Source of the DNA: DATHGT01 sp035317605
Lineage (GTDB): Bacteria; Methylomirabilota; Methylomirabilia; Rokubacteriales; CSP1-6
NCBI GenBank assembly: GCA_035317605.1
Contig: DATHGT010000309.1
Location: forward strand, 1-10,415
Length of the DNA: 10,415 bases
Direction of reading: 5' to 3'
In this document: one piece after another, positions 1 to 5,103 of the stretch
How positions within the stretch are numbered: position 1 is the stretch's first letter
Layout of the letters: every line of letters begins with the position of its first letter
The notes under the pieces: model-generated
Databases searched by the model: none
What the model saw: the letters and a program-made list of their open reading frames with translations, nothing else
Told to the model about the DNA's origin: nothing
Program-made: the position numbers and the translations under genes

Positions 1-282
1 CACCGCTTCGAGCTGGTCCAGGCCGGCACGGTCGAGGACAAGCCGGGCATCCCGCCCTCGCCGCAGCACGTGGTCCGCCTCATCCGTCAGATCAAGGAGG
101 AGAAGATCAAGGTGATCCTGGTCGAGCCGTGGAACGACGTGAAGCTGGCGCAACGCCTCGCCGAGGAGGCCGGGGCCAAGGCGATCGTCTTCGCGTCGGC
201 CGTGGGCGCGGTGAAGGGCGCCGACAACTACATCGCGGCCATCGACTTCAACGTGAAGACGCTGGCGGAGGCCCTGCGCTAG
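1..282 (+). CDS. Metal ABC transporter substrate-binding protein (ZnuA/TroA-like), C-terminal part
   Basis: The frame is open from the window edge and ends at TAG 280-282, so 93 C-terminal residues are visible and the start lies upstream. The text matches the second lobe of cluster A-I (ZnuA/TroA/PsaA) binding proteins: a GTVEDKPGIPPSPQHV stretch, then an amphipathic helix, IKVILVEPWNDVKLAQRLAEE, and a closing segment ending DNYIAAIDFNVKTLAEALR. These periplasmic or lipid-anchored proteins hand Zn2+ or Mn2+ to the permease. The permease gene begins 3 nt after the stop, so the two are one operon. The position that usually carries the last acidic metal ligand (an LDPLG-type motif) reads FASAVGAV here, so metal choice cannot be read from this fragment. 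The ATPase gene is not between this gene and the permease and must be upstream or elsewhere. Confidence 0.85.
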   Translation, partial: HRFELVQAGTVEDKPGIPPSPQHVVRLIRQIKEEKIKVILVEPWNDVKLAQRLAEEAGAKAIVFASAVGAVKGADNYIAAIDFNVKTLAEALR

Positions 283-285
283 ATC

Positions 286-1173
286 GTGTTCGGCGACCTG
301 ATCGCGCTCCTCTGGGTGCCGTTCCTGATGTGCCTGGTTCTCACCGGCATCCACGCCTATCTTGGCGTCCACGTGCTGGCCCGCGAGGTCGTATTCGTGG
401 ACATCGCGCTCGCCCAGATCGCCGCGTTGGGCGCCACCGCAGCCTTCTTGTTCGGCTACGACCTCGACACGTGGGAATCGTACGCGTCGGGGCTCACCGC
501 GACCGTGCTCGGGGCGCTGGTCCTGGCCCTCACCCGCACCCGCCACCGGCACGTCTCGCAGGAGGCGATCATCGGCATCGTCTACGCGGTGTCGTCGGCC
601 GGCGCGGTGCTGCTCGCCGATCGCGCGCCCCACGGGGCCGAGCACGTCCGGGCCATGCTGGTCGGCAGCCTGCTCTCGGTGCGTCCGGCGGAAGTGGCCA
701 AGGTCGCCCTGCTCTACGCGGCGGTCGGGCTGCTGCACTGGCTCTGTCGCCGGCCCTTCTTCCTGATCTCCACCGATCCCGACGCGGCGTTCGGCCAGGG
801 CTGGCGGGTTCGCGCGTGGGACTTCGTCTTCTACGCGTCGTTCGGGGTGGTCGTCACCAGCTCGGTGCGCGTGGGCGGAGTGCTGCTGGTCTTCTCGTAC
901 CTCATCGTGCCCGCGCTGGCCGGCGTCGCCCTCGGCGGCGGCGTGGCCGCGCGGCTGATCATCGGCTGGGGGTTCGGGACGCTGGTCAGCATCCTCGGAA
1001 TGGCCGCCTCGGCCGCGCTCGACCTGCCCACCGGGGCCACCGTGGTGTGCACGTTCGGATTCACTCTGCTCATCTTCGCCGTGGTCGCCCGCATCTCGGG
1101 CTGGCGTCCGGCGACGGGCGCCGCCGCGCTGGCGGCCGGGCGTCGAGCCGGCGGACGGCCGTCCGCGCCGTGA
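286..1173 (+). CDS. Metal ABC transporter permease, ABC-3 family (ZnuB/TroC-like)
   Basis: A 295-residue polytopic inner-membrane protein that would form the Zn2+/Mn2+ channel with the upstream binding protein and an ATPase not seen here. Family marks are GVHVLAREVVFVDIALAQIAALG (residues 27-49), QEAIIGIVYAVSSAGAVLLAD (92-112), SSVRVGGVLLVFSYLIVPALAG (192-213) and LDLPTGATVV (246-254). About eight hydrophobic segments alternate with short loops, and the length is normal for ABC-3 permeases. The start is GTG 286; GGAGG at 267-271, inside the end of the upstream gene, lies 14 nt away, which is long, so translational coupling with the preceding stop is likely. ATG at 328 is a possible but less likely start because it removes part of the first membrane segment. 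The last 20 residues are Ala/Arg/Gly-rich and probably cytoplasmic. The TGA stop at 1171-1173 is also the TG motif of the next gene's putative promoter. Confidence 0.92.
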   Translation: MFGDLIALLWVPFLMCLVLTGIHAYLGVHVLAREVVFVDIALAQIAALGATAAFLFGYDLDTWESYASGLTATVLGALVLALTRTRHRHVSQEAIIGIVYAVSSAGAVLLADRAPHGAEHVRAMLVGSLLSVRPAEVAKVALLYAAVGLLHWLCRRPFFLISTDPDAAFGQGWRVRAWDFVFYASFGVVVTSSVRVGGVLLVFSYLIVPALAGVALGGGVAARLIIGWGFGTLVSILGMAASAALDLPTGATVVCTFGFTLLIFAVVARISGWRPATGAAALAAGRRAGGRPSAP

Positions 1174-1179
1174 TTTAAT
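1171..1179 (+). promoter_or_regulatory. Putative extended -10 promoter of the PAP2 gene
   Basis: TGA followed by TTTAAT (1174-1179) resembles an extended -10 element (TGn plus 5 of 6 matches to TATAAT). It ends 6 nt before ATG 1186. No TTGACA-like -35 stands out at the usual distance, and no Shine-Dalgarno precedes the start. A transcript from here would begin at or next to the start codon (leaderless). The TG is supplied by the stop codon of the permease gene. Confidence 0.45.
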
Positions 1180-1185
1180 GGGCCG

Positions 1186-1815
1186 ATGCGTGCGATGCAT
1201 CCGCGCGCGGCCCTGACCGTCCTCGGCGCGTTCTTCGTGGCGCTGGGCGCCGCCGTGGCGATGGTGGGCGTCCTGCCCGCCGACGCGGCGGTGCGCGAGG
1301 CGCTCCTCGGATGGGCGACGCCCGCGATGATCGATCTCATGCGAATCGTCAACCGCGGCGGCGACTGGCGACTCTTGTTGCCGGGGACCCTGCTGCTGCT
1401 CGCGGTCTTCCGCCGCGCCCGCGAGCGCTGGTGGCTGTGGATCGCCCTGATGATCGCGGCGCCGGCCGCGGAGGGTCTGCTCAAGATCGCGATCGGCCGG
1501 GCCCGGCCGGAGAGTCTCGCCTTCGGTTTTCCCAGCGGCCACGCGACCGCGGCGGCGGCCTTCTTCGGCGCGGTGCTCTACCTGGCCGGCTCCTTACCAC
1601 CGCTGAGCCGCCGCGTGGTTCGCGTCCTCGCCGTCGCGTGCATCGTGCTCGTCGGCCTCGCCCGCATCGTCCTCCGCGCCCACTGGCCCTCGGACGTCCT
1701 GGGCGGCATCACCCTCGGCCTGGGCCTGGCCACCGTCGCCGCTCTCCTCAATTCCCTGGACGGAGAGACGGATCGGCGTCTGGCTGAGCCGGGCGCGGGA
1801 AGCGTGTCGAAGTGA
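1186..1815 (+). CDS. PAP2 superfamily membrane phosphatase
   Basis: A 209-residue integral membrane protein with the three-part phosphatase signature of PAP2 enzymes: KIAIGRARP (residues 100-108, KX6RP), PSGH (116-119) and ARIVLRAHWPSD (159-170, the RX5HX3D block with Ala where Ser is usual). His119 and His166 are the expected catalytic pair and Asp170 its partner. Membrane segments fall near residues 8-29, 62-76, 84-97, 120-138, 146-163 and 171-189. Such proteins dephosphorylate undecaprenyl pyrophosphate, phosphatidic acid or phosphatidylglycerophosphate on the outer face of the membrane; substrate cannot be told from sequence. ATG 1186 was chosen because a -10-like element lies 6 nt upstream; ATG 1195 is an alternative. 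The gene starts 12 nt after the permease stop, but probably also has its own promoter. The tail of about 20 residues is hydrophilic. Confidence 0.92.
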   Translation: MRAMHPRAALTVLGAFFVALGAAVAMVGVLPADAAVREALLGWATPAMIDLMRIVNRGGDWRLLLPGTLLLLAVFRRARERWWLWIALMIAAPAAEGLLKIAIGRARPESLAFGFPSGHATAAAAFFGAVLYLAGSLPPLSRRVVRVLAVACIVLVGLARIVLRAHWPSDVLGGITLGLGLATVAALLNSLDGETDRRLAEPGAGSVSK

Positions 1816-1931
1816 GCCCATGCGGCGCTCCCGCTGAGGAGGTACCACGCCGTGCCTTTGCCGACGATCGCCTGACGGAGCGACCGCCGCCGGCCCGGTC
1901 GCGGCGACGAAGAGACGGCCGCATGGGCTCA
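1813..1931. repeat. Perfect 14-bp inverted repeat enclosing 91 bp, in the convergent gap
   Basis: The left arm at 1813-1826 (TGAGCCCATGCGGC) and the right arm at 1918-1931 (GCCGCATGGGCTCA) are exact reverse complements. The left arm begins in the PAP2 stop codon. The interior holds a GC-rich hairpin: GCGACCG 1880-1886 pairs with CGGTCGC 1896-1902 around a 9-nt loop. Transcribed from either strand, the 119 nt could fold into a long closing stem with an inner hairpin. It may be a 3'-UTR structure or terminator, a decayed small mobile element (no clear target-site duplication is seen), or chance. No protein-coding gene is supported here. Confidence 0.6.
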
Positions 1932-1939
1932 TCCTGTCA

Positions 1940-1959
1940 GACGGACGTTCCCGTCCGTC
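1940..1959. terminator. Stem-loop between convergent genes (possible bidirectional terminator)
   Basis: GACGGACG at 1940-1947 pairs perfectly with CGTCCGTC at 1952-1959 around a TTCC loop. It begins 7 nt past the stop codon of the acyl-CoA dehydrogenase gene on the - strand and about 125 nt past the PAP2 stop on the + strand, the right place for a shared terminator. Neither side has a run of T, so intrinsic termination is not assured. Confidence 0.4.
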
Positions 1960-1965
1960 GATTCA

Positions 1966-3129
1966 CTAGTAACTCTTCGGTAACCCCAGGACGTGCTCGG
2001 AGAGGTAGTTGAGGACCATCTGCTGGGAGACGGGGGCGATCTTGTAGAGGCGGACCTCGCGCCAGAGCCGCTCGACGTGGAACTCCTTGGCGTATCCGTA
2101 ACCACCGTGTGTCTGGACCGCGACGTCGCAGGCCTCGAAGCCGGCCTCGGCCGCCATGAGCTTGGCGGTGTTGGACTCGCTCCCGCACGGACGCCCGTGG
2201 TCGAAGAGCCAGGCGGCCTTGAGGCACATCAGCTCGGCGGTCTCGAGCTTGGCCCACGCCATGGCGAGCGGATGGGCGATGGCCTGGTTCTGGCCGATGG
2301 GCCGATCGAACACCACGCGCTCCTTGGCATACTGCACCGCGCGGTCGAGCGCGGCCCGGCCGATCCCCACCGCCTCGATCGCGGTCATGATCCGCTCGGG
2401 GTTCAGCGAATCGAGCAGGTGATAGAAGCCGCGCCCCACCTCGCCGACGACGTCGTCGGCCGGAACCTCGAGCCCGTCGATGAAGATCTCGTTCGAATCC
2501 ACGGCCGCGCGGCCGAGCTTCTCGATGACCTTGACGGTGATCTTCGACCGGTCGAACGGGGTGAAGAACAGCGTGAGCCCGCCGAACGGCTTGGCGTGGT
2601 CGCGCGGCGCGGTGCGGGCGAGCAGCAGCATGTGGGTGGCGTTCTGGGCGTTGGTGTTCCAGACCTTGCGGCCGTGCACCACGAAGCCGCCCGCGCGCGC
2701 CTCGGCCCGCGTCTCGATGCGCGAGGTATCCGTGCCGGCGTTGGGCTCGGTCACGCCGAACGACATCACGATCTCACCCCTCGCGATGTCGGGGAGCACG
2801 CGCCGCTTGAGCGCCTCGCTCCCGTGCTTGATCACGGGCATGGGCGGGAACATGTAGAAGTGGATCGGCGAGGCGCCCGAGGTCCCGGCCCCGGCGGCGC
2901 ATATCTCGTGCAGGATCAGCGCGGCTTCGGTGACTCCCAGCCCGGCGCCGCCGTACTCCTCGGGCACAATGGCCCCGAGCCAGCCGCCCTCGGCGAACGC
3001 GCGCACGAACTCCCAGGGATATTCCGCCTTGCGGTCCTTCTCGAGCCAGTAGTCCGGCGCGAACGAGCGCGCGAGCGCCGTCACTTCCTTGCGAATCAGC
3101 TCCTGCTGCTCGGTCAGCTCGAAGTTCAT
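1966..3129 (-). CDS. Acyl-CoA dehydrogenase family protein
   Basis: A 387-residue soluble FAD flavoenzyme that would introduce a 2,3-double bond into an acyl-CoA thioester and pass electrons to an electron-transfer flavoprotein. The fold is complete: N-terminal helical domain (about 1-117), middle beta domain with the signature FGVTEPNAGTDTSR (124-137), and a C-terminal helical domain with QTHGGYGYAKEF (339-350). The C-terminal position that holds the catalytic Glu in short- and medium-chain enzymes (IYEGT) reads IAPVS, with Pro366. Glu245 in LNPERIMTA sits where isovaleryl-CoA and long-chain dehydrogenases carry their catalytic Glu, so activity is likely retained and branched or bulky acyl groups are plausible substrates; the true substrate is unknown. 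ATG 3129 gives a normal N-terminus (NFELTEQQELIRKEV) and has a -10-like TAGAAT 6 nt upstream but no Shine-Dalgarno. The lactonase-like gene diverges from it. Confidence 0.94.
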   Translation of the reverse strand: MNFELTEQQELIRKEVTALARSFAPDYWLEKDRKAEYPWEFVRAFAEGGWLGAIVPEEYGGAGLGVTEAALILHEICAAGAGTSGASPIHFYMFPPMPVIKHGSEALKRRVLPDIARGEIVMSFGVTEPNAGTDTSRIETRAEARAGGFVVHGRKVWNTNAQNATHMLLLARTAPRDHAKPFGGLTLFFTPFDRSKITVKVIEKLGRAAVDSNEIFIDGLEVPADDVVGEVGRGFYHLLDSLNPERIMTAIEAVGIGRAALDRAVQYAKERVVFDRPIGQNQAIAHPLAMAWAKLETAELMCLKAAWLFDHGRPCGSESNTAKLMAAEAGFEACDVAVQTHGGYGYAKEFHVERLWREVRLYKIAPVSQQMVLNYLSEHVLGLPKSY

Positions 3130-3135
3130 GCGTGG

Positions 3136-3141
3136 ATTCTA
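3136..3141 (-). promoter_or_regulatory. Putative -10 element of the acyl-CoA dehydrogenase gene
   Basis: On the - strand TAGAAT (3141 down to 3136, 5 of 6 matches to TATAAT) ends 6 nt before ATG 3129. A -35 box is not evident. The spacing predicts a leaderless transcript. It lies in a 45-bp gap with an oppositely directed -10 at 3162-3167. Confidence 0.45.
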
Positions 3142-3161
3142 GCGCACGCGCCGCTCCGCGG

Positions 3162-3167
3162 TATCAT
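3162..3167 (+). promoter_or_regulatory. Putative -10 element of the lactonase-like gene
   Basis: TATCAT (5 of 6 matches to TATAAT) ends 7 nt before ATG 3175, with no Shine-Dalgarno between them and no clear -35. The upstream part of this promoter would overlap the divergent one for the acyl-CoA dehydrogenase gene. Confidence 0.45.
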
Positions 3168-3174
3168 CGCGGCC

Positions 3175-3930
3175 ATGGCGGTCAAGAGCCTGCACGCGTT
3201 GCAGAACGGGTTCATGGGGGCGCAGCGGTCGCTGCTGTTCTACGGGGAATTCTCGGAGGCGGCCACGCAGATTCCGATCGCGGCGTATCTGATCCGGACC
3301 TCCGACGGCAACGTGCTGTTCGACACCGGACTCTCGCCGCGGGCGGTGCCGGGGCTGCGCCGGAACGATCCGCTGGCGCGGTTCGACGAGGCGGACCTGC
3401 TGGTGAACCGTCTCGCGGCGCTCGGGCTCGAGCCTGGCGACGTCTCAACGGTGGTCCTCTCCCACCTGCACTACGATCACGCGGGCGGCGCCGACCTGTT
3501 TCCGCAATCCGAGCTCTGCGTCCAGAAAGACGAGTACGCGTACGCGCACTACCCTGCGTCGTTCTTCGCCCCGTTCTATTACCGCAAGAACTTCGAGCTG
3601 CCCGGCTACACCTGGCGCCTGCTCGACGGCGACACCGAGCTGGCCCCGGGCCTGACCGTGCTGCGCAGCGACGGCCACACGCCCGGCCACCAGTCGCTGC
3701 TCGTCGAGCTGCCCGAGACGGGTCCCGTGCTCCTCACCGGCGACGCCTGCTACTGGCGCGAGCACCTCGAGCACGAGCGCGTCCCCGGCGTGGTCTGGAA
3801 CCCGACCCTCGCCCTCCACTCGATCAAGCGCCTCAAGACGCTGGCCCGCCTCACCGGCGCCCGAGTCTTCCCCGGCCACGACCCCGAGTTCTGGCGCACC
3901 GTGAACCAGGACCCCGCCGGCTACCACTGA
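3175..3930 (+). CDS. N-acyl homoserine lactonase-like metallo-beta-lactamase-fold hydrolase
   Basis: A 251-residue cytoplasmic protein (no signal peptide) of the metallo-beta-lactamase fold. It has the dinuclear zinc motif HLHYDH (residues 97-102), then His168 (SDGHTPGH), Asp190 (LTGDACYW) and His235 (FPGHDPEFW). The spacing is nearly the same as in the Bacillus AHL lactonase AiiA as I recall it (HXHXDH 104-109, His169, Asp191, His235), and Tyr193 matches AiiA Tyr194. The predicted reaction is hydrolysis of a lactone ring, possibly of acyl-homoserine lactone signals; other lactones or esters are possible, as many relatives lack tested substrates. The frame is open upstream to about 1993, but that part is antisense to the acyl-CoA dehydrogenase gene; ATG 3175 gives the natural family N-terminus and follows a -10-like TATCAT by 7 nt. 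No quorum-sensing synthase or regulator is in the window. Confidence 0.9.
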   Translation: MAVKSLHALQNGFMGAQRSLLFYGEFSEAATQIPIAAYLIRTSDGNVLFDTGLSPRAVPGLRRNDPLARFDEADLLVNRLAALGLEPGDVSTVVLSHLHYDHAGGADLFPQSELCVQKDEYAYAHYPASFFAPFYYRKNFELPGYTWRLLDGDTELAPGLTVLRSDGHTPGHQSLLVELPETGPVLLTGDACYWREHLEHERVPGVVWNPTLALHSIKRLKTLARLTGARVFPGHDPEFWRTVNQDPAGYH

Positions 3931-3949
3931 GAGGCTCTTCCGGCTGACT

Positions 3950-3973
3950 CGAAAACACTCGCGAGTATTTTCG
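3950..3973. repeat. 24-nt near-perfect palindrome downstream of the lactonase-like gene
   Basis: The arms 3950-3961 and 3962-3973 are reverse complements with a single mismatch (C3956 against A3967). The core ACTCGCGAGT (3957-3966) is perfect, flanked by AAAA on the left and TTTT on the right. It begins 20 nt after the lactonase stop. It may be an operator for a dimeric regulator, or a weak bidirectional A-tract/T-tract terminator (stem of 10 with a CGCG loop). It is less GC-rich than its surroundings. Confidence 0.55.
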
Positions 3974-3995
3974 TCCCCACCGACAATACTGTGCC

Positions 3996-4011
3996 GGTCT
4001 CGTGGTCTCGT
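3996..4011 (+). repeat. Tandem duplication of an 8-mer
   Basis: GGTCTCGT occurs twice head to tail (3996-4003 and 4004-4011) in the gap upstream of the toxin-antitoxin promoter. It could be a slippage product or a pair of protein-binding half-sites; nothing else supports a role. Confidence 0.4.
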
Positions 4012-4036
4012 GACGACCCCATTCGGCTCGCGCGTC

Positions 4037-4066
4037 TTTACAATGTAGGCACTGAGTAGATATAGT
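4037..4066 (+). promoter_or_regulatory. Promoter of the vapBC operon with overlapping operator candidates
   Basis: TTTACA (4037-4042, 5 of 6 to TTGACA) is followed 18 nt later by TATAGT (4061-4066, 5 of 6 to TATAAT), the best -35/-10 pair in the window. The -10 ends 6 nt before ATG 4073, so the mRNA should be leaderless. An inverted repeat GCACT (4049-4053) / AGTGC (4064-4068) encloses the -10 region. A perfect 10-bp palindrome GCATGCATGC (4067-4076) covers the start codon. Both are plausible binding sites for autorepression by the VapB ribbon-helix-helix protein. Confidence 0.6.
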
Positions 4067-4072
4067 GCATGC

Positions 4073-4396
4073 ATGCGTAAGCAGGCAAGAGGGCCCTCGA
4101 GGATCGCAGCGGCACGACGTGGACGCGGCAGCGTGGTTTCTGCTTCCACGGTCCAATACACCGTGCGAAGTGTTCCGGCGCATATCGACAAAGCGCTCAG
4201 ACGCAAGGCAAAGAGTGGGCGAATCAGTCTCAACGAGGTCTTGCGCGCCGCACTGATTCGAGAAGCCGAGGGAACCGACGTGCCGGAGCGCGTGTATTCC
4301 GACCTCGATGCCCTCGCCGGCTCGTGGGTCGATGATCCCGGCTTCGACGCCGCGATCCAGGCACAGGACCGGGTCGACGAGGCGCTCTGGCGGTGA
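4073..4396 (+). CDS. vapB: VapB-type ribbon-helix-helix antitoxin
   Basis: A 107-residue protein paired with the PIN-domain toxin that follows. Residues 28-35 (QYTVRSVP) form the DNA-binding beta strand, 36-47 (AHIDKALRRKAK) and 51-65 (ISLNEVLRAALIREA) the two helices of a ribbon-helix-helix fold. The tail DLDALAGSWVDDPGFDAAIQAQDRVDEALW (77-106) is the usual toxin-wrapping segment. It would neutralise VapC and repress the operon. ATG 4073 was chosen because TATAGT ends 6 nt before it. This gives an unusual Arg-rich, poorly conserved N-terminal extension of about 25 residues; GTG 4133 (Val21) would give a protein of more typical length, so the start is not certain. The stop overlaps the toxin start by 4 nt. 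Confidence 0.85.
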   Translation: MRKQARGPSRIAAARRGRGSVVSASTVQYTVRSVPAHIDKALRRKAKSGRISLNEVLRAALIREAEGTDVPERVYSDLDALAGSWVDDPGFDAAIQAQDRVDEALWR

Positions 4397-4776
4397 GAGT
4401 CGCGATCGACACCAACCGCTACGTCGATTTCGCCAAGGGGATACCCGAGGCTGTCGAGCGCTTCCGGCGCGCGGACGAGATCTTCGTGCCGTTCGTCGTG
4501 CTCGGCGAGCTGCGTGCCGGGTTCGCCAGCGGGACTCGTGGCGTGCAAAACGAGGCCGGCCTCGTTCGATTCCTCAACAGCCGTCGGGTCGACGTGGTGT
4601 TCGCCGACGAGGCCACCACGCATCACTACGCAAGGCTATTTCATCAGTTGCGCCGGCAGGGCACGCCGATCCCGACGAACGACCTCTGGATCGCGGCACT
4701 CGCGGTTCAACACGACCTTCATCTCTTCGCTCGCGACGCGCACTTCGATCACCTGCCGCAGATTCCGCGTCTCTGA
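4393..4776 (+). CDS. vapC: VapC-type PIN-domain ribonuclease toxin
   Basis: A 127-residue single-domain PIN nuclease that would cleave RNA (tRNA or rRNA in studied VapC proteins) with Mg2+ or Mn2+ when not bound by VapB. Acidic active-site residues are all visible: Asp6 (AIDTNRY), Glu39 (VLGELRAGF), Asp97 (PTNDLWIAA) and Asp115 (FARDAHFDHL), with Asp119 as a possible fifth. TND is the normal third block of PIN domains. The start is GTG 4393 in a GTGA overlap with the antitoxin stop, so it is made by translational coupling. The length is that of a complete VapC. The unit is a self-contained toxin-antitoxin module; a location between unrelated metabolic genes fits past horizontal transfer, though no transposase or att-like repeat is seen. 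Confidence 0.93.
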   Translation: MRVAIDTNRYVDFAKGIPEAVERFRRADEIFVPFVVLGELRAGFASGTRGVQNEAGLVRFLNSRRVDVVFADEATTHHYARLFHQLRRQGTPIPTNDLWIAALAVQHDLHLFARDAHFDHLPQIPRL

Positions 4777-4801
4777 CGCGAGCCCGTCGAATCAGCCTCG
4801 T

Positions 4802-5014
4802 CTACGCGGCCTTTTTCCGTCGGCTGGAGGCGCGGGTGGTGCGCTTGCGGGGAACCTTGGCGCCTTTCTTCCGCGCTTCGGAGAGGCCGATGGCGATCGC
4901 CTGCTTGCGGCTGGTCACCTTCTTGCCGCTGCCTCCGCTCTTGAGCGTGCCGCGCTTGCGCCGACGCATCGCGCTCTTGACCGACTTCGCTGCTGCTCTG
5001 CCGTACCTCGCCAT
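4802..5014 (-). CDS. Small basic protein, DUF6496 family
   Basis: A 70-residue, very Lys/Arg-rich protein. The segment from KSVKSAMRRRKRGTLKSG through GKKVTSRKQAIAIGLSEARK to KGAKVP is one I recognise as a widespread bacterial family of unknown function (DUF6496, from memory). The Arg/Lys/Ser/Ala tail (RKRTTRASSRRKKAA) looks disordered. High charge suggests nucleic-acid binding, but no function is established. ATG 5014 was chosen over upstream in-frame starts because GGAGGAG lies about 7 nt before it and homology begins there; the longer frame to 5230 runs back across the end of hyuB. It lies 89 nt downstream of hyuB on the same strand and could be read from the hyu transcript or from its own promoter; I see no clear promoter. 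It converges with vapC, 25 nt away. Confidence 0.85.
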   Translation of the reverse strand: MARYGRAAAKSVKSAMRRRKRGTLKSGGSGKKVTSRKQAIAIGLSEARKKGAKVPRKRTTRASSRRKKAA

Positions 5015-5103
5015 CTGACACTCCTCCTGGTCGCTTCGCGCGCTCGTCGCGTCGCGAGCTCGAAGGGAAGCGGGTGCAAGATCGGCGCCCGTGGCGCGCG
5101 GAA

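Noticed and set aside
129..1178. 349-residue + strand frame overlapping the binding protein and permease
   Set aside because: Arg/Gly/Pro-rich text in a shifted frame, no recognisable motif; the permease frame is certain.
1594..2012. Two short frames, one on each strand, both starting MSPCG (from 1812 on + and from 1932 on -)
   Set aside because: The shared start is a by-product of the 14-bp inverted repeat. Both run into well-supported genes in other frames and show no domain.
1993..3174. Long + strand frame continuous with the lactonase-like gene, which could suggest a 645-residue fusion protein
   Set aside because: It is exactly antisense to a well-supported acyl-CoA dehydrogenase gene, its translation has no recognisable domain, and family similarity starts at ATG 3175.
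4065..4256. Alternative starts GTG 4065 and ATG 4069 near the antitoxin start
   Set aside because: They are in other frames and do not yield the ribbon-helix-helix sequence; ATG 4073 does.
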